Shown: positions 1 to 6,043 of the stretch, in pieces
Layout: each line of letters begins with the position of its first letter
Numbering within the stretch: position 1 is the first letter of the stretch
NCBI GenBank assembly: GCA_030603375.1
Contig: JAUVXY010000088.1
Span: 1-6,043 of the forward strand
Source of the DNA: Actinomycetes bacterium
Lineage (GTDB): Bacteria > Actinomycetota > Humimicrobiia > Humimicrobiales > Humimicrobiaceae
Direction: 5' to 3'
Length of the DNA: 6,043 nt
Program-made: the position numbers and the translations under genes
The notes under the pieces: model-generated
What the model was told of the DNA's origin: nothing
Database searches by the model: none
What the model saw: the letters and a program-made list of their open reading frames with translations, nothing else

Positions 1-501
1 AGAAAAAATGAAGGACTGCTTCCTGACATGTCTGTGCTTCAAAATTTAAGTATAATAGTTATAAAAACTCTAACTTTTATGAAAGGATTATTTGTTAAGA
101 CTGCAAAAGAGAGAAAAATATTTGATGGAATAAAAGAAAAGCTTGATATTAAATTCTCTGATTATAATCAGAGAATTATTTATTTAAGTGGGGGCAATCA
201 GCAAAAAGTAATAATTGGAAGAACGTTGGTAGCAAATTGTAAAATGCTTATACTCCTTGAGCCTACCAGGGGAATTGATGTGGGCGCTAAAGCAGAAATT
301 CACAGAATAATAAGAGAATTGGCAAATAAAGGGATAGCTATTTTAATGACTTCTTCGGAATTACCAGAACTTGTTAACTTATCTGACAGGTGTATTGTTT
401 TATATAAGGGGAAAATAGCGGCAAAATTTGATAGAAAAACTATTAACGAAGAAGAACTGGTAGCTGCACAAATAGGACAATTTGTAAATAATGATAATTA
501 A
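1..501 (+). CDS. Sugar ABC transporter ATPase (RbsA/MglA-like), C-terminal part of second nucleotide-binding domain, 5' truncated
   Basis: This is the C-terminal end of a double-domain ATPase that energises CUT2-type sugar import at the inner face of the membrane. The frame is open from base 1, and the residues before the Met at 28 (RKNEGLLPD) match the family's usual sequence before the signature helix. The gene therefore starts outside the window and the Met at 28 is internal. Numbering from that Met, the signature LSGGNQQKV lies at 53-61, the Walker B region LILLEPTRG at 74-82, the D-loop GIDVGAK at 82-88, and the switch region MTSSELPE at 107-114. The last has Ser where the H-loop His would be, as is common in this family's second domain. 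About 165 of the usual ~500 residues are visible. Oddity: Walker B normally reads LILDEPTRG here, but the Asp is Leu (codon 256-258, CTT); the following Glu is kept. Two permease genes follow on the same strand. The substrate cannot be told from this part. Confidence 0.93.
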   Translation, partial: RKNEGLLPDMSVLQNLSIIVIKTLTFMKGLFVKTAKERKIFDGIKEKLDIKFSDYNQRIIYLSGGNQQKVIIGRTLVANCKMLILLEPTRGIDVGAKAEIHRIIRELANKGIAILMTSSELPELVNLSDRCIVLYKGKIAAKFDRKTINEEELVAAQIGQFVNNDN

Positions 502-593
502 ATTTAGTCAGTTAGAAAGTCAGAATATAAAAGTATTTTAACTTAAATTTACTTATAAGCTTGTTACATGTTTTATAAAAAAAGGGAAATTGA

Positions 594-1556
594 ATGATTA
601 AGTTTTTGAAGCTTTATGAAAAATTCGGAATTTTTATTTTTATAGTTGTAGGTGCCATAGTTCTTTCTATTGCGAGTCCTCATTTTTTAGAGTTAAATAC
701 TATTTTAAATATAATCACTCAGGGTACATATGCCGCAATTATTGGTTTTGGTATGACGTTTGCAATTACGAGTGGCGGCTTTGATCTTTCAGTCGAAGCA
801 GTTATGGGGCTCACCAGCGTTTTTTTAGCAATTTTGATACCTGTAGTTGGAATTCCTTCAGCTATTGTTATATCACTTGTTATAGCTTCCTCTGTTGGCT
901 TGATAAATGGCCTTATAATAACTAAGTTAGATGTTAATCCATTTATCACTACTCTGGCGATGATGACTATTATAAGGGGGGTTTCACTCCTGGTCGCAGG
1001 AGGCAGACAGATTGTTATAAGTGAAAAAAGTTTTATGACAATAGGCACTGGAAAATTGCTGGGAATTCCTGTACCAATTTATATAACGATGGTTTTATTT
1101 ATCATATTTTATTTAATTTTATACCATACGCCGTTTGGGAGGCATGTAAGTGCTGTTGGTTCAAATGAAAATTCTGCAAGAATATCAGGGCTGAATGTAA
1201 ACCTGGTGAAAATAGCGGTATTTGTCCTGATTTCATTTACTGCTGGTGTTGCTGGTACTATAAGAACTTCCCAAACTTTAATAGGTATACCTACAATGGC
1301 TCCCGGCTTTGTATTGATCGTCATTACTGTAACGGTTTTAGGCGGAACAAGTTTATCTGGTGGCAGAGGTAATCTATGGGGCACATTATTTGCCGGAATC
1401 TTTATTTCTATGATTTATTATGGCCTAAATTTATTGGGGGTACAAATTTTTTATCAGATGCTCTCTGTAGGTCTGGTGTTAATTTTTGCATTGTTTATAG
1501 ATGGAATTAGAACAAAATATTTAGAGAAAATAAAAGCAAAGGGAATTAAGGTATAG
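594..1556 (+). CDS. Sugar ABC transporter permease 1 (RbsC/BPD_transp_2 family)
   Basis: This 320-residue integral membrane protein is a pore subunit of a CUT2 importer, at normal family length (about 310-340). By eye it has about 8-10 hydrophobic segments, beginning at roughly 12-28, 68-110, 117-135, 160-177, 206-223 and 262-303. Family motifs are ITSGGFDLSV (58-67), NPFITTLAMM (115-124), TPFGRHVSAVGSNENSARISGL (179-200) and VLGGTSLSGGRGN (248-260). The start is the ATG at 594, with GGGA at 584-587 six bases upstream, a modest ribosome site. Two departures from the usual motifs stand out. Glu68 replaces the common Gly after DLSV. The segment before GGTSLSGG reads GFVLIVITV, lacking the acidic residue of the usual GYEL-type sequence. 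Permease 2 keeps the usual form at both places, so the two are probably the non-identical halves of a heteromeric pore, as in LsrC/LsrD or RhaP/RhaQ. The substrate is unknown. Confidence 0.93.
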   Translation: MIKFLKLYEKFGIFIFIVVGAIVLSIASPHFLELNTILNIITQGTYAAIIGFGMTFAITSGGFDLSVEAVMGLTSVFLAILIPVVGIPSAIVISLVIASSVGLINGLIITKLDVNPFITTLAMMTIIRGVSLLVAGGRQIVISEKSFMTIGTGKLLGIPVPIYITMVLFIIFYLILYHTPFGRHVSAVGSNENSARISGLNVNLVKIAVFVLISFTAGVAGTIRTSQTLIGIPTMAPGFVLIVITVTVLGGTSLSGGRGNLWGTLFAGIFISMIYYGLNLLGVQIFYQMLSVGLVLIFALFIDGIRTKYLEKIKAKGIKV

Positions 1557-1636
1557 TAAAAGAAAGTGATTACAAAAGGTAGACAGTTCCAAGTTATTCA
1601 AAAGATAATAAGGTTAAAGTTAAAGGAAATTAAAAA

Positions 1637-2614
1637 ATGTATGATGTGAAAGCAAAAAAAGTAAAAATGAAGATAGGCCAGCTATGGGAGAATTTCGGAC
1701 TACTATTTCTGTTTGTTGTTGTAGTAATAATTTTTTCTATTCTTTCACCAACATTTCGGACATATTACAATTTTGCTAATAACTTTAGGTTTTCTTCACT
1801 TATAGGAATTGGTGCAATAGGAATGACTTTTTGTATAATGTCCGGGGATTTTGATATTTCAATAGGTTCAATGCTTGCTTTAGTGGCAGTTATAGGATCC
1901 TCGTTAATTCCAAAAATAGGGGGTATCGGCGGAGTTTTATCCACCATTGCTATTGCTTCTTTTCTAGGTTTCGTTAATGGTGTTTTTATTGCCAAGCTCA
2001 AGATACCTGCTTTTATAACTACTCTTGGCATGTTATTTGTTTTTAGAGCACTTGCTTTTATATATACTAATAATACTCCTGTGTATATACAGGATAAGTT
2101 TTGGTTGTTTATGGGTAATGGTAAAGTGTACGGTATTCCTTTTGCTGTTATAGTCATGGTTATTTGTTATTTAAGTGCATTTTTATTATTACGAAAATCT
2201 CCATTTGGAAGATATATCATAGCAATTGGGACCAACAAAAGGGCTGCAATGCTTTCTGGTATAAATGTTGACAATGTAAAAATTATTATTTTTACACTTC
2301 TAGGTTTCTTCATAGGCGTTGCATCAGTTGTTACTTCTGCGAATCTTGGTTCTGCAAATCCAGGACTAATGGGACAGGGCTATGAATTTCAAGTAATAAC
2401 TGCAGTGGTACTAGGAGGTACTTCATTAAAAGGGGGTAACGGAAGCATAGGAGGCGCTTTTATTGCTGCAATGATTTTAACCTATTTTAAAAATGGGTTG
2501 GGACTGTTACAGGTAAGTTCTTACTGGCAGTATATAGCTGTAGGATTAATATTAATATTAGCGGTTACTTTGAATAGAATAAAATATACACTTCTGGGAC
2601 AAGTGGAAGTATAA
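1637..2614 (+). CDS. Sugar ABC transporter permease 2 (RbsC/BPD_transp_2 family)
   Basis: This 325-residue membrane protein is a paralogue of the preceding permease. The two align from the N-terminal cytoplasmic stretch (LWENFGLLF here, LYEKFGIFI there) through the C-terminal membrane segments. Motifs are IMSGDFDISIGSM (67-79), IPAFITTLGMLF (123-134), SPFGRYIIAIGTNKRAAMLSG (188-208) and GQGYEFQVITAVVLGG (246-261) followed by TSLKGGNGSIGG. It keeps the usual Tyr-Glu (249-250) before the GGTSL loop, unlike permease 1. The ATG at 1637 is preceded by AAAGGA at 1622-1627 with nine bases between. A second Met, at residue 11, has no comparable ribosome site, so the longer form is preferred. It lies 80 bases downstream of permease 1, with no terminator in between, consistent with one transcript. 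Role: the second transmembrane half of the importer. Substrate specificity cannot be read from the sequence. Confidence 0.93.
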   Translation: MYDVKAKKVKMKIGQLWENFGLLFLFVVVVIIFSILSPTFRTYYNFANNFRFSSLIGIGAIGMTFCIMSGDFDISIGSMLALVAVIGSSLIPKIGGIGGVLSTIAIASFLGFVNGVFIAKLKIPAFITTLGMLFVFRALAFIYTNNTPVYIQDKFWLFMGNGKVYGIPFAVIVMVICYLSAFLLLRKSPFGRYIIAIGTNKRAAMLSGINVDNVKIIIFTLLGFFIGVASVVTSANLGSANPGLMGQGYEFQVITAVVLGGTSLKGGNGSIGGAFIAAMILTYFKNGLGLLQVSSYWQYIAVGLILILAVTLNRIKYTLLGQVEV

Positions 2615-2654
2615 TTTATTAAGTAGAAATCAGCTAAGAGTAATCGCGATAAAG

Positions 2655-2699
2655 ATACCAACAAGAAGGAGAGGTGATGTAAAAACAAAGAGTTGGTAT
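2655..2699 (+). promoter_or_regulatory. Hairpin displaying an extended Shine-Dalgarno and ATG-TAA in the leader of the binding-protein gene
   Basis: ATACCAAC at 2655-2662 is exactly complementary to GTTGGTAT at 2692-2699, giving an 8-bp stem that a G-U pair can extend by one. The 29-base loop contains AAGGAGAGGTGATG (2666-2679), whose GAGGTGAT part matches the complement of the 16S rRNA 3' end unusually well. It runs straight into ATG (2677-2679) and TAA (2680-2682), so no peptide of note is encoded. The SBP start lies a further 75 bases on and has its own AGGAGG. Possible roles are ribosome-mediated 5' stabilisation of the SBP message, as known for STAB-SD elements in Bacillus, or a processing boundary that lets the binding protein be made in excess. 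The pairing and motif are seen; the function is inferred. Confidence 0.5.
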
Positions 2700-2740
2700 T
2701 GTTGATGGACAGTTGTGTTGTTTGTAGTTAAATACTAAAA

Positions 2741-2746
2741 AGGAGG
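2741..2746 (+). promoter_or_regulatory. Strong ribosome binding site of the substrate-binding protein
   Basis: AGGAGG lies seven bases before the ATG at 2754 and fixes that start. It is clearly stronger than the sites before either permease. This fits the usual need for more binding protein than membrane subunits. Confidence 0.85.
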
Positions 2747-2753
2747 ATATTAA

Positions 2754-3785
2754 ATGAGTAAAATTAAGTATCTTAGAGTTGCATTAATTATTGTTGTTTC
2801 ACTTATGCTTGCTTTGACTTTTACATTGGCTGGTTGTAAAAAGGAAGCAGCTCCTGAGAAGGAAGAGGAAGAAGTAGCCGAGGAAGCAGCTCCTGAGAAG
2901 AAAATAACCATTGGGTACTCTTTATGGACAATGGAGTATACATTCTTTCAGAATCTTGAAAAAGGTGTTAGAGATGCGTGCACCGACCTTGGCTATGAGT
3001 ATGTCATGATAGATCAGAACAGCGATCCAACTAAGATGGTTCAGGATATGAACAGTTTGGTCGGCCAGGGTATAACTGGTATGGTTTCAACTCCTGTAGA
3101 CCCAGGTGCCATAGGTCCTGCAGTAGAAGCTGCCAGAGATGCTGGAATACCCGTTGTTTGCGCTGATATTGGGAAATCAGGTCCTGTTAATGCTCTTATA
3201 ATTTCTGATAATTATCATGGTGGAGAACTGGCTGCAGAGTATTTGCACGAACTTCTAAAAGATGACCCAAATAATACTTGGAAATTTGGCCTTGGCAACT
3301 TGAAACCGCAATGGACATATGCAAGAGAAAGAGGAGAGGGTTTTAGGGATAAAGCGGAAGAGCTAGGCTATGAGATAGCTTCTGAAATAATAGTTGAGAC
3401 AGCAAGCGCTGAAGGCGGGTTTGACACCATGCAGCAGATAATATCAGCAGCTCCAGATATTGTTGGTGCATTCTTTTCAAGTGGCCGGGAAGCTGTCGGC
3501 GCAGCAAATGCAGTTGAAGCAGCTGGAAAAGATATAATGGTAGTTGGGTATAATGGAGACCCTGAAGAGCTGCAGGCCATAAAAGACGGTGTTCTAACTG
3601 CAACGATACTTCAGCAGCCTTATCTTATTGGCTATATGTCTGTAGAAATATTGAAGGAAATCATAGAAGATGGCGCTGAGTATGAGGATGCAGTAGTACC
3701 TGCACCTGTAAAGCTTATCACGCCTGACAATCTTGATGAGATAGCGAAAGAGCTGGAAGAAAAAAGAGGCCAACCAGCGTATTAA
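2754..3785 (+). CDS. Sugar ABC transporter substrate-binding lipoprotein (periplasmic-binding-protein type 1, RbsB-like)
   Basis: This 343-residue extracytoplasmic receptor delivers ligand to the importer. A signal peptide has basic residues at 3-8 and a hydrophobic core at about 9-24. It ends in the lipobox LAGC with Cys28 as the lipidated residue. Residues 29-50 form a charged linker with two copies of EAAPEK (31-36, 44-49). The type 1 fold follows: ITIGYSLW (51-58), a first-lobe segment with TPVDPGAIGPAVEAARDAG (113-131) and IPVVCADIG (132-140), then GYNGDPEELQAIKDG (265-279) and ATILQQPY (283-290), all typical of the sugar-binding Peripla_BP_4 group. At 241-250 the sequence is FSSGREAVGA, where ribose-type proteins usually have an Asn/Asp-rich segment, so ribose itself is not a safe guess. 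Trp58, Arg191/Arg193, Arg245, Asp269 and Gln287 are candidate ligand contacts by position. It is the last gene of the operon, followed by an intrinsic terminator. Ligand unknown. Confidence 0.95.
   Translation: MSKIKYLRVALIIVVSLMLALTFTLAGCKKEAAPEKEEEEVAEEAAPEKKITIGYSLWTMEYTFFQNLEKGVRDACTDLGYEYVMIDQNSDPTKMVQDMNSLVGQGITGMVSTPVDPGAIGPAVEAARDAGIPVVCADIGKSGPVNALIISDNYHGGELAAEYLHELLKDDPNNTWKFGLGNLKPQWTYARERGEGFRDKAEELGYEIASEIIVETASAEGGFDTMQQIISAAPDIVGAFFSSGREAVGAANAVEAAGKDIMVVGYNGDPEELQAIKDGVLTATILQQPYLIGYMSVEILKEIIEDGAEYEDAVVPAPVKLITPDNLDEIAKELEEKRGQPAY
2842..2900 (+). repeat. Perfect 20-bp in-frame direct repeat encoding the lipoprotein linker
   Basis: The 20 bases at 2842-2861 recur exactly at 2881-2900, with start points 39 bases (13 codons) apart, so the repeat stays in frame. 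Each copy contains the codons for EAAPEK; the stretch between encodes EEEEVAE. The unit probably arose by slippage or duplication and forms a flexible acidic spacer between the lipid anchor (Cys28) and the binding domain. Identity at every base, synonymous positions included, suggests a recent duplication. Confidence 0.85.
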
Positions 3786-3816
3786 ACGTAATAGTATTGC
3801 ATTATAGCAAAGTTAG

Positions 3817-3860
3817 AAAGATGGAGCTGACCCAAAGTCCGCTCCATCTTTTATTTTATA
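3817..3860 (+). terminator. Rho-independent terminator of the transporter operon
   Basis: AAAGATGGAGC (3817-3827) pairs perfectly with GCTCCATCTTT (3841-3851), an 11-bp stem. After a single T-C mismatch, GAC (3829-3831) can pair with GTC (3837-3839), closing a CCAAA loop. The right arm runs into a T-rich tract (TTTTATTTTATA) on the + strand. The element sits 31 bases after the binding-protein stop codon. On the - strand the T-tract is interrupted, so it should work mainly on + transcripts but may weakly block read-through from the convergent genes. Confidence 0.9.
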
Positions 3861-3924
3861 TGCCAGTAAGATAAACCCAGGGAAGGCGAGCCTTATTTTG
3901 TCTTATGTCTCTAATTCATTTTAT

Positions 3925-5322
3925 TTAAAATTTTCTCTTTTTAAGTTCAAGGGTTGCTTTTCCGCATATTTTATTCACCGGATCCCAAACGGTGGAAACA
4001 GGCGGGGCATAGCTTAAATCCAGCATGTAAATATCGTCAATCTTCATCTCGCCTGTAATGGCAGAAGCAAATATGTCTATTCTTTTGCCAACTCCTTCCT
4101 TTCCGATCATTTGTGCTCCAAGCAGTTTTCTTGAACTTGCATCAACAATAATAGTTATGGTTATAGTCTCAGCTCCTGGGATTGCACTGGCATGAGAATA
4201 GTAGCTGCCGCTAATTTTAAATGCATTATAACCAAACTCCGAGGCATCTTTTAGGTTTAAGCCAACTTTTGCTGTCTCAAGGCCGGACACTTTATCTGTT
4301 TTTGTACCAACAGACCCAGGGAATACCAGATCTCCACCTGCTGCATTTTCGCCAGCAATTCTGCCCATCTTGGCAGCATTATTTGCAGTAGGAATATAGT
4401 CATCTTTTCCGGTTATTATATTTTTTACTGTGGCACAATCCCCAGCAGCGTATACATTAAGCTGGGAGGATTGCAGTTTTGGAGTTACCTTTATAGCTTT
4501 GTTGATCCCAAGTTCAATAGATGTATCGCTTAAGAATTCTGTATTTGCAATAATTCCTGTAGACACAATTACTAAGTCAGTGTCCATAGTCATATTTTCA
4601 TCTTTGGTACTTAATGAAACTGAGATGGCCTTACCTGTGCGATCCTGATTTATAGAGGCAACACTGCAGCCAATATGAATTTCAATACCATCTAATTTAA
4701 CCTTTTTATGCAAAATAGTGCTAATTTCATTCTCAAAATCCCTAAAGATTTTATCTGCTTTTTCTACTACAGCAACTTTTATTCCCAACTTATTTAAGGC
4801 TTCAGCTGCGAGAAGTCCAATTGAGCCCCCTCCCATAACAACTGCTTTTGAAGGATCGCTAAGACTGATATATTTTTTTAAGTTTAATACATCTTCTACA
4901 TTTCTAAGGTGAAAAACATTTTTTGCATTAATTCCAGGAATGTTGTGTTGCATTGGTATAGCGCCGCAGCAGATTACAAGCCTGTCATAACCAAAAAATT
5001 TGTTTTCAGATGAGCTGTTTACATTTACCAGAATCTCTTTTTTAAAAAGGTCTATTCCGACAACTTTGTGGTTTGTAAGAATTTTTATTTTTCTTTTTTC
5101 CTCAAAAAAACTTACCGGGTAAGCAAATATATCGTCAATATTTTTAACTATTCCAGAAATATAGTATGGAAGGGCACATGTGCCATAAGAAATAAATTTC
5201 CCGCTTTCAAGCACTGTTATGTTTAAATCAGAAGACACTCTTCTTGCCTGGCTTGCGGCAGCAAGACCAGCTACGTTTCCGCCTATTACCAGCAAATTTT
5301 TATATAAGCTACTTTTATACAT
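3925..5322 (-). CDS. FAD-dependent pyridine nucleotide-disulfide oxidoreductase, CoA-disulfide reductase / NADH oxidase family
   Basis: This 465-residue cytosolic flavoenzyme is a little longer than the ~440-450 typical of single-cysteine CoA-disulfide reductases and NADH oxidases. Domains: FAD-binding Rossmann motif VIGGNVAGLAAASQARR (12-28); SYGTCALPYYISG (45-57) with Cys49 at the place of the redox-active Cys of the family; NADH-binding motif VVMGGGSIGLLAAEALNKLG (161-180) with Glu187 after the second strand, suggesting NADH over NADPH; FAD-contacting VYAAGDC (290-296, Asp295); and a C-terminal dimerisation domain from about 330, including GAQMIGKEGVGKRID (402-416) and SYAPPVSTVWDPV (437-449). 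There is no fused rhodanese domain. The conserved Tyr of YAPP is present (438), but SHASAIPGA (376-384) has Ala-Ile where many CoA-disulfide reductases have Tyr-Tyr. The enzyme could reduce CoA-disulfide, polysulfide or oxygen; the sequence alone does not decide. It lies 66 bases downstream of the SDR gene on the same strand, probably one transcript. Confidence 0.92.
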   Translation of the reverse strand: MYKSSLYKNLLVIGGNVAGLAAASQARRVSSDLNITVLESGKFISYGTCALPYYISGIVKNIDDIFAYPVSFFEEKRKIKILTNHKVVGIDLFKKEILVNVNSSSENKFFGYDRLVICCGAIPMQHNIPGINAKNVFHLRNVEDVLNLKKYISLSDPSKAVVMGGGSIGLLAAEALNKLGIKVAVVEKADKIFRDFENEISTILHKKVKLDGIEIHIGCSVASINQDRTGKAISVSLSTKDENMTMDTDLVIVSTGIIANTEFLSDTSIELGINKAIKVTPKLQSSQLNVYAAGDCATVKNIITGKDDYIPTANNAAKMGRIAGENAAGGDLVFPGSVGTKTDKVSGLETAKVGLNLKDASEFGYNAFKISGSYYSHASAIPGAETITITIIVDASSRKLLGAQMIGKEGVGKRIDIFASAITGEMKIDDIYMLDLSYAPPVSTVWDPVNKICGKATLELKKRKF

Positions 5323-5330
5323 TTATGCTG

Positions 5331-5336
5331 TCTCCT
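5331..5336 (-). promoter_or_regulatory. Ribosome binding site of the flavin disulfide reductase
   Basis: On the - strand AGGAGA lies eight bases before the ATG at 5322. It supports that start, which leaves a short N-terminal stretch of about nine residues before the first Rossmann strand. Confidence 0.8.
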
Positions 5337-5388
5337 GTTTTATGTCTTTCTACTTACAATTAAATAATTTTAAGGCATTTGGAAATAT

Positions 5389-6043
5389 TTAGCTACCAGC
5401 TGGATGTTTGTATAAAATTCTGCCGCCATCTGCTATAATTTCCTGACCAACGATGTATTCAGACATATCTGATGCTAAAAATAGTGCTATATTTGCTATG
5501 TCTTCAGGTTTGCCAATTCTTCCTACTGGCAGCTGGTCCGCAAGCAATTTATTTACTTCCTTTGTGTCAGGATATCTTTCACGAAGCATCGGGGTATCAA
5601 TTAATGCAGGGGTTATTAAGTTTGCTCTTATTCCTTTTGGAAGCAGTTCATATGACAACCCCTTCACAAGGCCGATAAGACCGGCTTTTGATGCTGCGTA
5701 GTGCACTCCGCCGCCCCCGCCATTGAGTGTGGCCGATGAGCCAATAATTATAATACTGCCTTTTTTTTGTTCAAGCATTGAGTTAATAAGGCTATGTATA
5801 AAGTAAAAAGCTCCGCTTAAGTTTACAGCTACTGCCTTTTCCCACACCTCTATTTTCATTTTGTTAATCGGTGCCCTGACAGTCCAGCCAGCATTACAAA
5901 CCAGTATATCTACTTTTCCAAAATCACCCAGTATCCTTTTGCACGCACCTTTAACTTCTTTGTACTTTCCTACATCGCAGCCATAGAAAATGCACTCTGT
6001 ATTGTATGAAGTCTTTATTTGTTTGGAAACTTCTTTGCCTCTT
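5389..6043 (-). CDS. Short-chain dehydrogenase/reductase (SDR), N-terminus cut by the window edge
   Basis: This NAD(P)-dependent oxidoreductase of the classical SDR family is read on the - strand from base 6042 without a stop; 217 residues are visible. The Met at 5859 is internal, because the frame before it encodes CDV (22-24) and the hallmark VDILVCNAGW (44-53). About 35 residues, including the TGxxxGIG cofactor loop, lie outside the window. In visible numbering the catalytic residues are Asn74 (AVNLSGAF), Ser102 or Ser103 (IIIIGSSA), Tyr115 and Lys119 (HYAASKAG). IRANLITPALIDTPM (137-151), GRIGKPEDIANIALFLASD and GQEIIADGG complete the fold, as in FabG-like and sugar or polyol dehydrogenases. 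A run of five glycines (108-112) sits between the catalytic Ser and Tyr. Substrate unknown; next to a sugar importer, a sugar or polyol is plausible. The flavin reductase gene follows. Promoter and start are not in the window. Confidence 0.92.
   Translation of the reverse strand, partial: RGKEVSKQIKTSYNTECIFYGCDVGKYKEVKGACKRILGDFGKVDILVCNAGWTVRAPINKMKIEVWEKAVAVNLSGAFYFIHSLINSMLEQKKGSIIIIGSSATLNGGGGGVHYAASKAGLIGLVKGLSYELLPKGIRANLITPALIDTPMLRERYPDTKEVNKLLADQLPVGRIGKPEDIANIALFLASDMSEYIVGQEIIADGGRILYKHPAGS

Noticed and set aside
498..551. TTAAATTTA at 498-506 and again at 543-551, with a TATAAA at 526-531 that could be a -10.
   Set aside because: Such short AT words are expected by chance in this composition, and no adequate -35 lies 16-18 bases upstream of the TATAAA.
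719..1048. Long open frames opposite the permease genes (for example 719-1048, 1109-1384 and 1765-2157 on the - strand).
   Set aside because: They lie entirely inside well-supported membrane-protein genes and encode low-complexity Ile/Pro/Thr-rich sequence with no recognisable domain.
2643..2650. Palindrome ATCGCGAT, a possible operator half-site.
   Set aside because: Eight bases only, not extended by its flanks and not repeated elsewhere in the window.
2706..2734. Possible promoter before the binding-protein gene (TGGACA, 17 bases, TAAATA).
   Set aside because: The -35 is good but the -10 matches only about half the consensus, and transcription would start almost on the ribosome site. Shifting to AATACT needs a 19-base spacer and would start inside AGGAGG.
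3343..3603. Open frames opposite the binding protein (- strand) and opposite the flavin reductase and SDR (+ strand, for example 4430-4648 and 5453-5701).
   Set aside because: They are antisense shadows of genes with clear family motifs, and none shows a convincing protein signature.
3883..3894. Short palindrome AAGGC-GA-GCCTT followed by a T-rich stretch, a possible second terminator.
   Set aside because: A two-base loop is not feasible, and the remaining 4-bp stem is too weak. The strong hairpin at 3817-3851 already explains termination.

Overview
The window is an AT-rich bacterial segment carrying two gene groups that converge on a short shared intergenic region. The + strand holds most of a CUT2-type (ribose/xylose/galactose class) ABC sugar importer: the C-terminal part of the ATPase (cut by the left edge), two different RbsC-like permeases and a lipoprotein substrate-binding protein. 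The - strand holds a short-chain dehydrogenase/reductase (SDR, cut by the right edge) followed by an FAD-dependent disulfide reductase of the CoA-disulfide reductase / NADH oxidase family.

Organism: low GC, AGGAGG-type ribosome sites, a lipobox with an acidic E/A/P linker on the binding protein, and an NADH-type flavin disulfide reductase fit an anaerobic or microaerophilic low-GC bacterium (Firmicutes-like, or a deep-branching fermenter such as Atribacterota or an AT-rich anaerobic actinomycete lineage). No marker gene is present, so this is a guess at lifestyle, not a taxonomic call.

Layout: 1-501 ATPase C-terminus; 502-593 AT-rich gap with only a modest ribosome site; 594-1556 permease 1; 1557-1636 gap; 1637-2614 permease 2; 2615-2753 leader of the binding-protein gene, with an 8-bp hairpin whose loop displays a very strong, apparently unused Shine-Dalgarno sequence running into ATG-TAA; 2754-3785 binding protein; 3817-3860 intrinsic terminator; 3925-5322 (-) flavin disulfide reductase; 5323-5388 short gap; 5389-6043 (-) SDR, open through the right edge. 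No gap exceeds 300 bases. No tRNA, rRNA, CRISPR array, insertion sequence or attachment site was seen.

How they may work together: the ATPase probably drives a heteromeric permease pore fed by the lipoprotein, importing a sugar or sugar-like compound. The SDR could oxidise or reduce the imported compound or a derivative, and the flavin enzyme could recycle NAD(H) or handle thiol/disulfide redox. The link between the two convergent groups rests only on proximity. Most of the window is ordinary sugar-transport content. The points that stand out are a Walker B Asp-to-Leu change in the ATPase, the hairpin with an exposed Shine-Dalgarno, and active-site differences in the flavin enzyme.
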